Positions 43,607-53,528 are shown, counted from the first letter of the stretch. The stretch: 64,000 nucleotides of DNA from Rhodobacteraceae bacterium WD3A24 (GCA_002967695.1 PUHN01000009.1:1-64000); one strand, 5' to 3'. The notes: generated by a model not told the origin, from the letters alone. A program made the numbers and translations.

Positions 43607-44868
43607 CAGGCAGCGAGCCGGCCGTCGAGTTCGGCAAGTCCGGGCGCGCCGTCGATGGGGCCGTAAAGCGCCAGCGCCATCCGGCCCGAATGCACCATCC
43701 GCGCCCCCTCATCGCGCAGCTCGGGCACGCCCACAGCCTCGATCCGCGCGACGGTCTCGTCGACATCCGGCACCCGCCCCCAGATGGAAAGCAGGCGCGC
43801 CATGCGCTCGGCGCGCGCCGAGGGGCTTTCGAGCCCCATCAGAAGCCCTGCCTTCATCTGGGCGCGGGCGCGCGCGGCCTCGACCTCGGTCAGGTCTTCG
43901 GCGGCGCGGCGGATCTCGTCCATGGTCAACTCGGCCAGCCGGCCGATCTGATCGGCGCCGGTTCCGGCATAGATGGTGGTGTTGCCGGTGTCGTCATGGG
44001 CGCCGGCCTGCGCGAAGATCGTGTAGCACAGGCCGTGCTCCTCGCGCAGTTTCTGAAACAGCCGCGACGACATCGAGCCGCCCAGCGCCAGCGCGAAGAC
44101 CTGCGCGGCATAGGCCTCGGGATCGCGCCAGGCAGGGCCTTCGAAGGCCAGCGCGAAATGCGCCTGCTCGAGATCGCGCTGTTCGCGCCGCTCGCCGCGA
44201 ACGAAATGCGCAGGCTCGGCCGGCGCGGCTATGACTTCGGGCATGTCGCCGAAATACCGTTCGGCGAGACGGACCAGCGCGTCGTGATCGACCGCCCCCG
44301 CGGCCGACAGGATCATCCGGCCGGGTCCGTAATGGTCCGCGACGAAGCGGCGCAGATCCGCGCCGGTGAAGCCGCCCACACGCTCGGAATGGCCAAGGAT
44401 GGGCCGCCCGATAGGCTGATCGGGGTAGGCGGCCTCCTGCAGCCAGTCGAAGATGATGTCGTCGGGCGTGTCGGCGGCCTGGCCGATCTCCTGCAGGATC
44501 ACGCCGCGCTCCACCTCGAGTTCGCGCGGGTCGAAGGCCGGGCTGCGCAGGATGTCGGCGATCAGATCCATCGCCAGCGGCACATCGTCGCGCAACACGC
44601 GAGCATAATAGGCCGTCATCTCGCGCGAGGTATAGGCGTTGATATAGCCGCCGACATCCTCGATCTCCTCGGCGATCTTGAGGGCGCTGCGCGTGGCGGT
44701 GCCCTTGAACGCCATGTGTTCGAGGAAATGGGCGACGCCGTTCTGCTCGGCGGCCTCGTGACGCGCCCCGGCCGTGACCCACACGCCCACTGCGGCGGAC
44801 TCGAGCGCGGGCATGTGCTCGGTCACCACGCGGAAACCGTTCGGCAGCGTCGTCAGGCGGGTTTTCAA
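43606..44868 (-). CDS. M16-family zinc peptidase (mitochondrial processing peptidase-like)
   Basis: The 420-residue protein has the inverted zinc motif HFLEH (47-51) and the downstream Glu region ERGVILQEIGQAAD, then the C-terminal M16 domain. Members are related to the mitochondrial processing peptidase and cleave peptides in the cytoplasm or periplasm. No signal peptide is seen. The start is a TTG at 44868 overlapping the thrC stop (TTGA), with AAGGA seven bases upstream. The thrC-M16 order is conserved in Rhodobacterales. Confidence 0.92.
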   Translation of the reverse strand: MKTRLTTLPNGFRVVTEHMPALESAAVGVWVTAGARHEAAEQNGVAHFLEHMAFKGTATRSALKIAEEIEDVGGYINAYTSREMTAYYARVLRDDVPLAMDLIADILRSPAFDPRELEVERGVILQEIGQAADTPDDIIFDWLQEAAYPDQPIGRPILGHSERVGGFTGADLRRFVADHYGPGRMILSAAGAVDHDALVRLAERYFGDMPEVIAAPAEPAHFVRGERREQRDLEQAHFALAFEGPAWRDPEAYAAQVFALALGGSMSSRLFQKLREEHGLCYTIFAQAGAHDDTGNTTIYAGTGADQIGRLAELTMDEIRRAAEDLTEVEAARARAQMKAGLLMGLESPSARAERMARLLSIWGRVPDVDETVARIEAVGVPELRDEGARMVHSGRMALALYGPIDGAPGLAELDGRLAA

Positions 44869-46256
44869 CGGGTGATCCTTTCCTCGATAAGGGCTTCGAT
44901 TGCGCCGAGCTCATTGGGCACACAGGTCACGCGCTCGGGGCGGTCAAACAGGTCGGACATGCGCGGCGGCAGGCCAGGGCGCAGGCCGGTCGCGGCCTCC
45001 ACCGCATCGGGGAACTTGGCCGGATGCGCGGTGGCCAGCGTGATCATCGGCGCGCCGCCCGCGGGCTGTTCGCGCGCCACCTTCACGCCCACCGCACTGT
45101 GAGGGCACAGCAGCAATCCCGTCTCGGCATGGGTTCGCACGATCTCGGCGGCGGTTTCCTCCTCCGACGCGCGGCCCGAGGCGAAGCCCTCCCGCAGCGC
45201 CTCCAGCGCCCCCTGCGGCACGGCAAATCCGCCTTCGGCGCGGAGCTCGTCCATCAGCTGCGCGACGGCACGGCCGTCGCGGCCGAGCGCGTCAAAGAGC
45301 GCGCGCTCGAAATTCGATGACACCTGAATATCCATCGACGGGCTGATCGTCGCCGTCACGCCGGTGGTGGCGTGGCGCCCCGTTTCCAGCGTGCGGTGCA
45401 GGATGTCGTTGACGTTGGTCGCGATCACAAGCCGCTCGATCGGCAGGCCCATCGCGCGGGCGACATGGCCGGCGTAAATGTCGCCGAAATTGCCCGTGGG
45501 CACGGTAAAGCGAACGGGACGGTGGGGGGCGCCGAGATTCGTCGCGGCGGTGAAGTAATAGACCACCTGCGCGAGAACCCGTGCCCAGTTGATCGAGTTG
45601 ACCCCCGCAAGGCCGACGCGGTCGCGAAAATCGAATTCGTTGAACATCGCCTTGACCTGCGCCTGGCAGGCGTCGAAGTCGCCGTCGAGGGCGAGCGCGT
45701 GCACGTTGGCCGCGTCGGGTGTCGTCATCTGGCGGCGCTGCACCTCGCTGACCCGGCCCTCGGGAAAGAGGATGAAGACATCGACATTGTCGAGTCCGCC
45801 GAAGGCCTCGATCGCGGCCGATCCGGTGTCGCCCGACGTCGCGCCGACGATGGTCACGCGTCGGCCGGACCGGGCGAGCGCGATCTCGAAAAGCTGCGCG
45901 ATGAGCTGCATCGCGAAATCCTTGAACGCCAGAGTCGGGCCGTGGAACAACTCGAGGAGGAAGTGATCGGGCGCCAGTTGCACCAGCGGCGCGCGTGCCG
46001 GATGGCCGAAGCCCGCATAGGCGGCGGCAATGGCCTCGCCAAGTTCGGCCGGCGAGAAGCTCTCGCCCAGGAAGGGGCGCATCACGCGAAGGGCCGCCTC
46101 CTCATAGGGCAGCCCGGCGAGCGCGGCGATCTCGTCGCGCGGCATGGCGGGCACGGCCTCGGGCACATAGAGCCCGCCGTCGCGCGCCAGCCCGGCGAGC
46201 ATCGTTTCCTCGAAATTCAGGCGCGGCGCCTGCCCGCGCGTGGAGATGTAGTTCAT
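44865..46256 (-). CDS. thrC: Threonine synthase
   Basis: ThrC converts O-phosphohomoserine to threonine with pyridoxal phosphate. The 463-residue protein starts MNYISTRGQAP and has the PLP lysine at about residue 112 in TLAFKDFAMQL, the SGDTGSAAIEAFGG phosphate loop and VPTGNFGDIYAG. This is the longer class of threonine synthase found in proteobacteria and fungi. It lies 12 bases downstream of the SURF1 gene and is coupled to the M16 peptidase gene. Confidence 0.96.
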   Translation of the reverse strand: MNYISTRGQAPRLNFEETMLAGLARDGGLYVPEAVPAMPRDEIAALAGLPYEEAALRVMRPFLGESFSPAELGEAIAAAYAGFGHPARAPLVQLAPDHFLLELFHGPTLAFKDFAMQLIAQLFEIALARSGRRVTIVGATSGDTGSAAIEAFGGLDNVDVFILFPEGRVSEVQRRQMTTPDAANVHALALDGDFDACQAQVKAMFNEFDFRDRVGLAGVNSINWARVLAQVVYYFTAATNLGAPHRPVRFTVPTGNFGDIYAGHVARAMGLPIERLVIATNVNDILHRTLETGRHATTGVTATISPSMDIQVSSNFERALFDALGRDGRAVAQLMDELRAEGGFAVPQGALEALREGFASGRASEEETAAEIVRTHAETGLLLCPHSAVGVKVAREQPAGGAPMITLATAHPAKFPDAVEAATGLRPGLPPRMSDLFDRPERVTCVPNELGAIEALIEERITR

Positions 46257-46268
46257 GAATGCCGCCCT

Positions 46269-46958
46269 TCAGGCCTCTCGTTGCCTGATACGCCAGACGA
46301 GCAGGCCTGTCATCCCCGCCCAGACAAGCGCGAGCAGGGCCCAGGTGATGGCGTATTCGAGATGGTTGTCGGGGATGCCATCGGTCGAGACGGGCACGGG
46401 ATCGGGCCCCGAGGCGCCGGCTGTGGCGCCGGCGCCGGACTCGCGAAGGACGACCAGCACCGGCTCGGTATCCAGATACTCGGCCAGAGGCCGGACGGCG
46501 CGCGAAAACCAGATGTTGCGCTCCAGCTCCGGCTCGGGCGTGAAGCTGTCGAAGTCGCGCGGCCAGTGGAGATTGCCGATGATCGTCGCGTCATGCGGGG
46601 GGCGCTCGGCCGCCTTGTCGTTTTCGGGGACGAAGCCGCGGTCGACGAGGATGCGCCGGCCGTCATCGGTGACAAAGGCGGTGATGATTTCATAGCCCGG
46701 CCCCACGCCGCGGCGGCTGGAGATGACATGGGCCTCCGCATCGGTGAAGCGCCCCGTGACCTCGACGGGCATGTAGCGATGCGCCTCGGGCCGCGGCGTC
46801 TCCGGCAGAGGACGGGGCGCGTCGCCGATGCGCGCCTCGATCCGGGCGATCACCTCCTGTTTCCACGCCATCCGCTGCAGCTGCCAGGTGGCGAGGCCGA
46901 GCAGGATCGCCGCGCCCGCGATGCCCAGGAGCAGCGGAAAGATCAGTCGGCGTCGCAT
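46269..46958 (-). CDS. SURF1-family cytochrome c oxidase assembly protein
   Basis: The 229-residue protein has an N-terminal membrane segment (LIFPLLLGIAGAAILLGLATWQLQRM, with the WQ-RM pattern of SURF1), a periplasmic domain, and a second membrane segment near the C-terminus before a basic end. SURF1 helps insert heme a into subunit I of cytochrome oxidase. The ATG at 46958 is chosen; a GTG at 46970 in frame would add four residues. It lies in the cox block, about 110 bases after coxC. Confidence 0.92.
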   Translation of the reverse strand: MRRRLIFPLLLGIAGAAILLGLATWQLQRMAWKQEVIARIEARIGDAPRPLPETPRPEAHRYMPVEVTGRFTDAEAHVISSRRGVGPGYEIITAFVTDDGRRILVDRGFVPENDKAAERPPHDATIIGNLHWPRDFDSFTPEPELERNIWFSRAVRPLAEYLDTEPVLVVLRESGAGATAGASGPDPVPVSTDGIPDNHLEYAITWALLALVWAGMTGLLVWRIRQREA

Positions 46959-47069
46959 GGTCGCCCGCACTCCGATGTTTCAAATACAAGGGCGCGCACC
47001 GCCCACGGCCCGCGCCCTCGAAATTCGATGACCTGCCCGGCCCCGCGGCTGGGTGCAGGCGCTGCCGGT

Positions 47070-47858
47070 TCAGCCGCCCCAGATATAGATCGAGGCGAAC
47101 AGGAACAGCCAGACAACATCGACGAAGTGCCAGTACCACGCGGCCGCCTCGAAGCCGACATGGCGCTCGGGCGTGAAATGGCCGCGCAGCGCCCTCACCA
47201 GGCACACGAAAAGGAATATCGTGCCGATGATGACATGCGCCCCGTGAAAGCCCGTGGCCATGAAGAAGTTGGCGCCGTAGATGTCGCCGGCAAAGCCGAA
47301 GCCCGCATGGCTGTACTCATAGGCCTGCAGAACGGTGAAGAGAGCCCCGAGCACGATCGCGATGGCCAGCCCCGAGACCATGTCCTTGCGATTGTTCTCA
47401 TGCACCAGCGCGTGGTGCGCCCAGGTCGCCGCCGCCCCCGAGCACAGCAGGATAAGGGTGTTGATCAGCGGCAGGTGCCAGGGGTCGAAGGTCTCTACGC
47501 CCGGCGGCGGCCAGGTGCCGCCCGCGGCCTCCATCGGGTAGAGCGCGTGCTTGAAGAAGCTCCAGAACCACGCCGCGAAGAACATCACCTCGGACATGAT
47601 GAACAGGATGAAGCCGTAGCGCAGGCCCAGCCGCACGACCGGCGTGTGGTCGCCGCTCTGCGCCTCCGAGATCACGTCGGCCCACCATCCGAACATGGTA
47701 TAGGCCACGCCGACCGCGCCGATCAGGAACATCCAGGGCGCGCTGCCCTTCATCCACAGCACCGCGCCAAACAGCATCACGAAGGCCGAAACCGCGCCGA
47801 TGAACGGCCAGATCGACGGGGGAAGGATGTGGTAGTCGTGGTTTTTAGCATGCGCCAT
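47070..47858 (-). CDS. coxC: Cytochrome c oxidase subunit III
   Basis: The 262-residue protein has seven membrane helices and the typical segments [28 protein letters not shown] and [20 protein letters not shown]. It stabilises the aa3 oxidase core and helps proton uptake. The ATG at 47858 has GAGGA eight bases upstream; the ATG at 47867 sits on that site and is not preferred. It is separated from ctaG by 119 bases. Confidence 0.96.
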   Translation of the reverse strand: MAHAKNHDYHILPPSIWPFIGAVSAFVMLFGAVLWMKGSAPWMFLIGAVGVAYTMFGWWADVISEAQSGDHTPVVRLGLRYGFILFIMSEVMFFAAWFWSFFKHALYPMEAAGGTWPPPGVETFDPWHLPLINTLILLCSGAAATWAHHALVHENNRKDMVSGLAIAIVLGALFTVLQAYEYSHAGFGFAGDIYGANFFMATGFHGAHVIIGTIFLFVCLVRALRGHFTPERHVGFEAAAWYWHFVDVVWLFLFASIYIWGG

Positions 47859-47977
47859 TTTCAACATTCCTCATTCGGCACGTCGGTTGGTCGATCCCGC
47901 TGTATCGGGACGGATCATTTGGCGGGGGCGCGCCCGCACGGGCGGAAGCCTATGTCGCCCCCGCGCGGCTTGCAAGC

Positions 47978-48562
47978 TCATCGCACCGCCGGCGCCGCCG
48001 TCGGCGCGGCGGCATACTCCTCGGGCATCTCGGTGGTATGGAAAGTGTAGGACAGCGTGATCTGCGGGATGTCTGCTGCCTCGGGATCGTCCACGATCTC
48101 GGGATCGACATAGAAGGTCACAGGCATTTCCACGCGCTCGCCGGGGGCCAGAACCTGCATCTGGAAACAGAAACAGTCGATCTTGATGAAATAGCCGCCG
48201 GCACGGAAGGGCGCGACGTTGTAGCTCGCCGTCCCGGCGATGGGCGCGTCGGTGGGGTTGTAGGCCTCATAGAAGGCCAGGCCCGTCTCGCCGATGCGGA
48301 CCTCCATCGTCCGCTCGACGGGGCGGAACTCCCACGGCATGTCGCGCGCCAGAGACGCGTCGAAGCGCACGGTGATCGTGCGGTCGAGCACCTCCGCCGA
48401 GCCGGTACTGGCCGTGCCGGTGGTGCCGCCATACCCCGTCACCCGGCAGAAGAGGTCATACAGGGGAACGGCCGCCCAGCCCATCGCCCCCATGAAGCCG
48501 ACCACCGCCACGGCCAGCGCGGCGGTCCGGCCATTGGGTGACAGGTTGCGCCACCATGTCAT
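47978..48562 (-). CDS. ctaG: Cytochrome c oxidase assembly protein CtaG (Cox11 type)
   Basis: CtaG/Cox11 delivers copper to the CuB site of subunit I. The 194-residue protein has one N-terminal membrane helix (AALAVAVVGFMGAMGWAAVPLYDLFC), an immunoglobulin-like periplasmic domain and the copper-binding CFCFQ motif. PLYDLFCRVTGYGG is a family signature. Its ATG overlaps the stop of the 61-residue gene before it (ATGA). Confidence 0.96.
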   Translation of the reverse strand: MTWWRNLSPNGRTAALAVAVVGFMGAMGWAAVPLYDLFCRVTGYGGTTGTASTGSAEVLDRTITVRFDASLARDMPWEFRPVERTMEVRIGETGLAFYEAYNPTDAPIAGTASYNVAPFRAGGYFIKIDCFCFQMQVLAPGERVEMPVTFYVDPEIVDDPEAADIPQITLSYTFHTTEMPEEYAAAPTAAPAVR

Positions 48563-48744
48563 TGCGCGGGTTCCGTCAAGCCGGAGCGGAAGGTGTGGTC
48601 ATAGCCCTCGATCTCGCCGCCGCGATCGATCTTGGCCACGGTCAGCCCGAAGATCAGCGCGACGAAACCCGCCAGAACCAGGCCGAGCCCGACATTCCGG
48701 CCGAGCCGGCGCTTGTGCAGTTCATGATCGCGCGCGATGGCCAT
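48559..48744 (-). CDS. CoxF-like small membrane protein of the oxidase operon
   Basis: This 61-residue protein has a charged N-terminus (MAIARDHELHKRRLGRN), one membrane helix (VGLGLVLAGFVALIFGLTVAKI) and a short tail. A small single-helix protein between ctaB and ctaG is usual in alphaproteobacteria and is called CoxF in some genomes; its role in oxidase assembly is not well known. Both ends overlap neighbours (TGATG with ctaB, ATGA with ctaG), which confirms it is translated. Confidence 0.85.
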   Translation of the reverse strand: MAIARDHELHKRRLGRNVGLGLVLAGFVALIFGLTVAKIDRGGEIEGYDHTFRSGLTEPAQ

Positions 48745-49697
48745 CACATACCTCCGATCGTTGCCACGACGGTGGCAAGGGAAAGCGGCGCGAGCACCGC
48801 CTCGGCCAGAAGCGCCCCGAAATGCAGGAACAGATACACCAGCGAAAACCGGAAGAAGGATTTCTCGACGGCATAGTCGTCGGCCTCGGCCGCGGCCTCG
48901 TCGCGGCGCCAGATGCGCCATGCGCCGCGCAGAAACAGCGCGTTGACCACCACGGCGGTTGCCAGATAGACGGGCCCGCCGATCTGGGTGAAACCCGCCG
49001 CCAGCGCGACCGGCGCCAGCGCGACCGTATAGGCCAGGACATGGGCGCGCGTCGCCCGACGGCCATGGGTGACCGTGAGCATGGGCACACGGGCCTTGTG
49101 GTAGTCGCTCTTCATGAACAGCGCCAGCGCCCAGAAATGCGGCGGCGTCCACATCAGGATCAGCGCGAACATCAGCGCCGGCTCAAGGCTCACGCCCCCG
49201 GTGGCCACGGCCCATCCGATCACCGGCGGGAAGGCGCCGGCAGCCCCGCCGATCACGATGTTCTGCGGCGTCGATCGCTTGAGCCACATCGAATAGACGA
49301 CCGCATAAAAGAAGATCGTGAACGCCAGAAGCGCCGCCGCCAGCAGATTGGCCGCAAGCCCCAGCATCACGACTGCCAATCCCGACAGCGCCAGCCCGAG
49401 GCCCAGCGCCTCGCCGGGCTGGACCCGGCCGGCGGGAATGGGCCGCCCGGAGGTGCGGCGCATCACGCCGTCGATATCGGCATCCCACCACATGTTGAGC
49501 GCCCCGGAGGCGCCCGCCCCCAGCGCGATGAACAGGATCGCGGCGAGCGCGACCATCGGATGCACCTGCACGGGGGCAACAAGCAGCCCCACCAGCGCGG
49601 TAAAGACGACCAGCGACATCACGCGCGGCTTGAGCAGCGCGACGTAGTCGCCGAACCCCGCCTCGCCGGTGTCTATCTCTGCGCGAATATCCGTCAT
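48744..49697 (-). CDS. ctaB: Protoheme IX farnesyltransferase
   Basis: CtaB (CyoE) adds a farnesyl group to heme b to make heme o, the precursor of heme a. The 317-residue protein has about nine membrane helices, the UbiA-type motif NMWWDADIDGVMRRT with its aspartates, TSGRPIPAGRV and the second motif SDYHKARVPML. It lies between coxB and the CoxF-like gene. Confidence 0.96.
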   Translation of the reverse strand: MTDIRAEIDTGEAGFGDYVALLKPRVMSLVVFTALVGLLVAPVQVHPMVALAAILFIALGAGASGALNMWWDADIDGVMRRTSGRPIPAGRVQPGEALGLGLALSGLAVVMLGLAANLLAAALLAFTIFFYAVVYSMWLKRSTPQNIVIGGAAGAFPPVIGWAVATGGVSLEPALMFALILMWTPPHFWALALFMKSDYHKARVPMLTVTHGRRATRAHVLAYTVALAPVALAAGFTQIGGPVYLATAVVVNALFLRGAWRIWRRDEAAAEADDYAVEKSFFRFSLVYLFLHFGALLAEAVLAPLSLATVVATIGGM

Positions 49698-49745
49698 CGT
49701 CTCGTGCTCCCCTGCGCCCGGCCCCGGGCCGGGGCGGATACGCCG

Positions 49746-50621
49746 TCAGTCGTTGGCCGCCACACGCACCGCTTCGCCGCCGTCGCGCGGCGTGCCGGCA
49801 TATTGCTCGATGCTCTCGTCGAGCCAGGCCTCGTATTCCTCCTGGCTGACTACGCGCACCGTGATCGGCATGTAGGCGTGATTGATCCCGCACAGCTCGG
49901 AGCATTGGCCGAAATAGGTGCCCTCCTCCTCGGCCTCGAACCACAGTTCGGCCAGACGGCCCGGCACGGCGTCCTGCTTCACGCCAAAGGCGGGCACCGT
50001 CCAGGAATGGATCACGTCGGCGCCGGTAACCTGCACGACGATGGTCGAGTCGACAGGGACGACCATCTCGGTATCGGTGGCCAGAAGATAATGCTCGGGT
50101 GCGAAGCCGTGTTCCTCGAGCTGGTCGCGCTCCAGCATGAAGCTGGAAAAGCCGAAGTCGTGATCGACGTATTCATACCCCCAGTACCACTGGTAGCCGG
50201 TCACCTTGACGGTCACGTCGGCCTCGGGGATTTCCTGCTGCTTGAACAGGATGGGCAGCGAAAACGCCCCGATGAAAACGAGAATCAGAATCGGCACGAC
50301 CGTCCAGGTCACCTCGAGCGGCGAGTTGTGCGTGAACCGCGCCGGGTTCGGATTCATCCGCTTGTTGTAGCGCAGGATCACGAAGGCCAGCAGCAGCAGG
50401 ACGAAAATGGTGATCGGCGTGATGATCCACAGCAGCATGTTGTCGAGCCACACGATGTCGCGCGCCAGCTCGGTCGCCGAATGCTGCATGTTGATGCCGG
50501 CCGGGTCCGGCGCCCCGACCACGTTGCGCTCGGGCGCCGACTCCTGCGCCAGCGCCGCACCCGAGGCCGAGATTGCGCAGATACTGCCGATGAGGCGAGA
50601 GAATGTCGTCGTCAGTCTCAT
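49746..50621 (-). CDS. coxB: Cytochrome c oxidase subunit II
   Basis: The 291-residue protein has a signal peptide, two membrane helices (WIITPITIFVLLLLAFVIL and a second at about 105-125) and a cupredoxin domain with the CuA ligands His205, Cys240, Cys244, His248 and Met251 (CSELCGINHAYM). The aromatic GYQWYWGYEY segment passes electrons from cytochrome c. It is the first gene of the oxidase block. coxA is not in the window, as is usual where it lies elsewhere. Confidence 0.96.
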   Translation of the reverse strand: MRLTTTFSRLIGSICAISASGAALAQESAPERNVVGAPDPAGINMQHSATELARDIVWLDNMLLWIITPITIFVLLLLAFVILRYNKRMNPNPARFTHNSPLEVTWTVVPILILVFIGAFSLPILFKQQEIPEADVTVKVTGYQWYWGYEYVDHDFGFSSFMLERDQLEEHGFAPEHYLLATDTEMVVPVDSTIVVQVTGADVIHSWTVPAFGVKQDAVPGRLAELWFEAEEEGTYFGQCSELCGINHAYMPITVRVVSQEEYEAWLDESIEQYAGTPRDGGEAVRVAAND

Positions 50622-50800
50622 TCCTGTTTTCCCGTGCTGGCTGCGGCATCCGGCGCCGCCTGGGGGACCTGCGCCGCGCGAAGGCCCAGTTGTTTCCTGG
50701 GCATGGTAAAACCATATTGAGCCGATAACGACAAGGAAAACTCACCGCGTCAAAACGGCGCCGCCCGATCCCGATCAACGTCACCGAGAGGCCCCCGCGC

Positions 50801-52222
50801 ATGACCGCCGACGCATTCCGCCCATTCGATACCATGCTCGACGAAGGCGCCGCTCTGCGCCTGCTTCGGGGCGCCACCGACGGCGCCGACGACGGCGAGC
50901 TCTTCCTCGAGCGCCGCCGGTCGGAGGCGCTCACGCTCGATGACGGGCGCATCCGCCAGGCCAGCTATGACGCCTCCGAGGGCTTCGGGCTGCGCGCCGT
51001 GCGCGGCGAGGTGGCGGGCTATGCCCATTCGTCGCGCATCACCGAGGCGGCCCTCGAGCGCGCCGCCGAAACGGCGTGGCTCGCCGTTGGCGATGGCGGC
51101 GGAGGGATGGCGCCGCCGCCCCCCGGCACCAACCGCCGCCTCTATACCGATGCCGACCCGATCGCCGAGGGGGGATTCGCCGCAAAGATCGACACCCTGC
51201 GCGAGATCGACGCCTATGCGCGCGCGCTCGACAAGCGCGTCGTGCAGGTCAGCGCCAGCATCGCCGCCTCCCACCAGGAGGTCGAGATCCTGCGGCCCGA
51301 GGGCCTGCGCCTGCGCGACACGCGCCCGATGAGCCGGCTCAACATCTCTGTCATCGTCGAGGAAGGCGGCCGCCGCGAGAGCGGGATGATGGGCGGAGGC
51401 GGCCGCGCGGGCCTGGCCGACCTGCTTGCGCCCGATCACTGGCAGGCCGTCGCGCGCGAGGCGCTGCGCATCGCGCAGGTCAACCTTTCGGCCGAGCCGG
51501 CGCCAGCGGGGGTGATGGATGTCGCCCTTGGCGCGGGCTGGCCGGGAATCCTGCTGCACGAGGCGGTGGGCCACGGCCTCGAGGGCGATTTCAACCGCAA
51601 GAAGACCTCGGCCTTCGCCGGGCTGATGGGACAACGTGTCGCGGCGCCGGGCGTCACGGTCCTCGACGACGGCACGATTCCCGACCGGCGCGGGTCGCTG
51701 ACCATCGACGACGAGGGCACGCCCTCGGGAAAGAACACGCTGATCGAGGACGGAATCCTCGTGGGTTACATGCAGGACCGCCAGAACGCGCGGCTGATGG
51801 GCGTGGAGGCCACGGGCAACGGGCGGCGCGAATCCTACGCCCACGCGCCGATGCCGCGCATGACCAACACCTACATGCTGGGCGGCGACGCCGCCCGCGA
51901 CGACATCATCGCCGAGGTCAAGGACGGCATCTGGGCGGTGGGCTTCGGCGGCGGGCAGGTGGACATCACCAACGGCAAGTTCGTCTTCTCCTGCACCGAG
52001 GCCTACCGGGTGCGCAACGGGCGCATCGGCGCGCCGGTCAAGGGGGCGACGCTGATCGGCGACGGCCCCACCGCGCTGCAGCGCATCCGCGCCATCGGCA
52101 ACGACATGGCGCTGGACCCCGGAATCGGTAATTGCGGCAAGGCCGGCCAATGGGTGCCGGTGGGGGTGGGCCAGCCCACCGTGCTGATCGGCGGGCTGAC
52201 GGTGGGCGGCAGCGCCGCCTGA
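50801..52222 (+). CDS. tldD: TldD metalloprotease
   Basis: The 473-residue protein has the TldD zinc motif HEAVGHGLEGD (253-263), in which His253 and His258 bind metal, and GAGWPGILLHE before it. TldD acts with TldE/PmbA to degrade unstructured peptides and to mature small natural products such as microcin B17. GAGAGG lies eight bases before the ATG. It is divergent from coxB. PmbA is not in the window. Confidence 0.95.
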   Translation: MTADAFRPFDTMLDEGAALRLLRGATDGADDGELFLERRRSEALTLDDGRIRQASYDASEGFGLRAVRGEVAGYAHSSRITEAALERAAETAWLAVGDGGGGMAPPPPGTNRRLYTDADPIAEGGFAAKIDTLREIDAYARALDKRVVQVSASIAASHQEVEILRPEGLRLRDTRPMSRLNISVIVEEGGRRESGMMGGGGRAGLADLLAPDHWQAVAREALRIAQVNLSAEPAPAGVMDVALGAGWPGILLHEAVGHGLEGDFNRKKTSAFAGLMGQRVAAPGVTVLDDGTIPDRRGSLTIDDEGTPSGKNTLIEDGILVGYMQDRQNARLMGVEATGNGRRESYAHAPMPRMTNTYMLGGDAARDDIIAEVKDGIWAVGFGGGQVDITNGKFVFSCTEAYRVRNGRIGAPVKGATLIGDGPTALQRIRAIGNDMALDPGIGNCGKAGQWVPVGVGQPTVLIGGLTVGGSAA

Positions 52223-52279
52223 TCCGGCGGCGGCCGCCGAAGCGATGGCCTCCGCCGGCGTTCACGTGCTGTTAACCTT

Positions 52280-52295
52280 GTCACGCCAAGGTGAC
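52280..52295 (+). promoter_or_regulatory. Small hairpin covering the dprA ribosome site
   Basis: GTCAC (52280-52284) pairs with GTGAC (52291-52295) around a six-base loop. The Shine-Dalgarno-like AAGGTGA (52288-52294), eight bases before the ATG at 52302, lies inside it. It could lower dprA translation, but it is short and may be chance. Confidence 0.3.
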
Positions 52296-52301
52296 TCGTG
52301 A

Positions 52302-53528
52302 ATGAGGCGGACCACCATGGCTGAAGACCTGTTTTCTTCCCCCACACCCTTCACCCCACCCACCACGGAAGAGGACCGGCTGGCGTGGCTCGGTCTCATT
52401 CGCTCCCGCCGCGTCGGTGTGAGCACCTTTTACCGGCTCATGGCCGAACACGGCGATGCCCGCAGCGCGCTCGCGGCGCTTCCAGAGGTCGCGCGGGCCG
52501 CTGGCGTGCGCGACTACTCCCCCTGCCCGCCCGACAGGGCGGCGGCGGAAATCGACGCGGCCGCCGCCGCCGGGGCGCGGATGATCGCGCTCGGCGAGGC
52601 CGGCTATCCCGCGGCGCTCGCCACGCTGCCCGACGCGCCGCCGATTCTGTGGGCAATGGGCGATACCGCGTTGCTGGACCGGCCGATGATCGCGATGGTC
52701 GGCGCACGCAACGCCTCCAGCCTCGGCACACGGATGGCCCGCAAGCTGGCCGAGGGCCTCGGCGAGGCCGGTTTCGTCGTCGTCTCGGGTCTCGCCCGCG
52801 GCATCGACGCGGCGGCTCACCACGCCGCCCTCGACATCGGCACCGTGGCGGTGCAGGGTGGCGGGGTCGACGTGAGCTACCCCACCGAGAACGCCGCGCT
52901 TTGCGATTCGATCGGCGCCCGGGGCCTGCGCCTGTCCGAACAGCCGATGGGCATGCAACCGCAGGCGCGCCACTTCCCCCGACGCAACCGCATCATTGCC
53001 GGGCTCGCCCGCGCTGTCGTGGTGGTCGAGGCCGCCGCCCGCTCCGGCAGCCTGATCACGGCGCGCGACGCACTCGACTGCGGCCGCGAGGTCGCCGCCG
53101 TGCCCGGCCACCCGATGGACCCCCGCGCCACCGGCTGCAACATTCTGATCCGGGACGGGGCCACCCTGGTCCGTGGGACCGAGGACGTCCTCGCCGCCCT
53201 GTCGGAGCCGGCCACGCCCCCGCATCACCACACCGCCCCGCGGCAGACGGCGCCGACCGCGCATAAGCGGGAACCGCGGGAGCATGACGGAGCGCCCCTT
53301 GCCGGGGGCGCGCCGCAGCCCGTCCGCGACCGACCCGCCGCCCTGCGCGAGGTCGCCGCGCTGCACGGGCAGATACTCGACCGCCTCGGGCCAAGCCCCG
53401 TCGCCGAGGACCAGCTCATCCGCGACCTCGCCCTGCCGGCCGCGCGGATAGGCCCCGAACTCGTCACGCTGGAGCTCGAGGGCCGGATAACCCGCCAGCC
53501 GGGGGGCATGCTCTCGCGCGCCGACTAG
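52302..53528 (+). CDS. dprA: DNA-processing protein DprA
   Basis: DprA loads RecA on single-stranded DNA during natural transformation and is widely conserved. The 408-residue protein has an N-terminal SAM-like part, the Rossmann DprA core (MVGARNASSLGTRMARKLAEGL, VVSGLARGIDAAAHHAAL, FPRRNRIIAGLARAVVVVEAA) and a C-terminal winged helix (LGPSPVAEDQLIRDLALPAARI). The start could also be the ATG at 52317. It precedes topA, an order common in alphaproteobacteria. Confidence 0.94.
   Translation: MRRTTMAEDLFSSPTPFTPPTTEEDRLAWLGLIRSRRVGVSTFYRLMAEHGDARSALAALPEVARAAGVRDYSPCPPDRAAAEIDAAAAAGARMIALGEAGYPAALATLPDAPPILWAMGDTALLDRPMIAMVGARNASSLGTRMARKLAEGLGEAGFVVVSGLARGIDAAAHHAALDIGTVAVQGGGVDVSYPTENAALCDSIGARGLRLSEQPMGMQPQARHFPRRNRIIAGLARAVVVVEAAARSGSLITARDALDCGREVAAVPGHPMDPRATGCNILIRDGATLVRGTEDVLAALSEPATPPHHHTAPRQTAPTAHKREPREHDGAPLAGGAPQPVRDRPAALREVAALHGQILDRLGPSPVAEDQLIRDLALPAARIGPELVTLELEGRITRQPGGMLSRAD

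Noticed and set aside
45372-48050. An 892-codon plus-strand frame opposite thrC, SURF1 and coxC, with similar long frames at 40517-42940 and 48294-50720
   Set aside because: These are GC-driven shadows of well-identified genes on the other strand; their translations are rich in Arg, Ala, Gly, His and Asp without domains.
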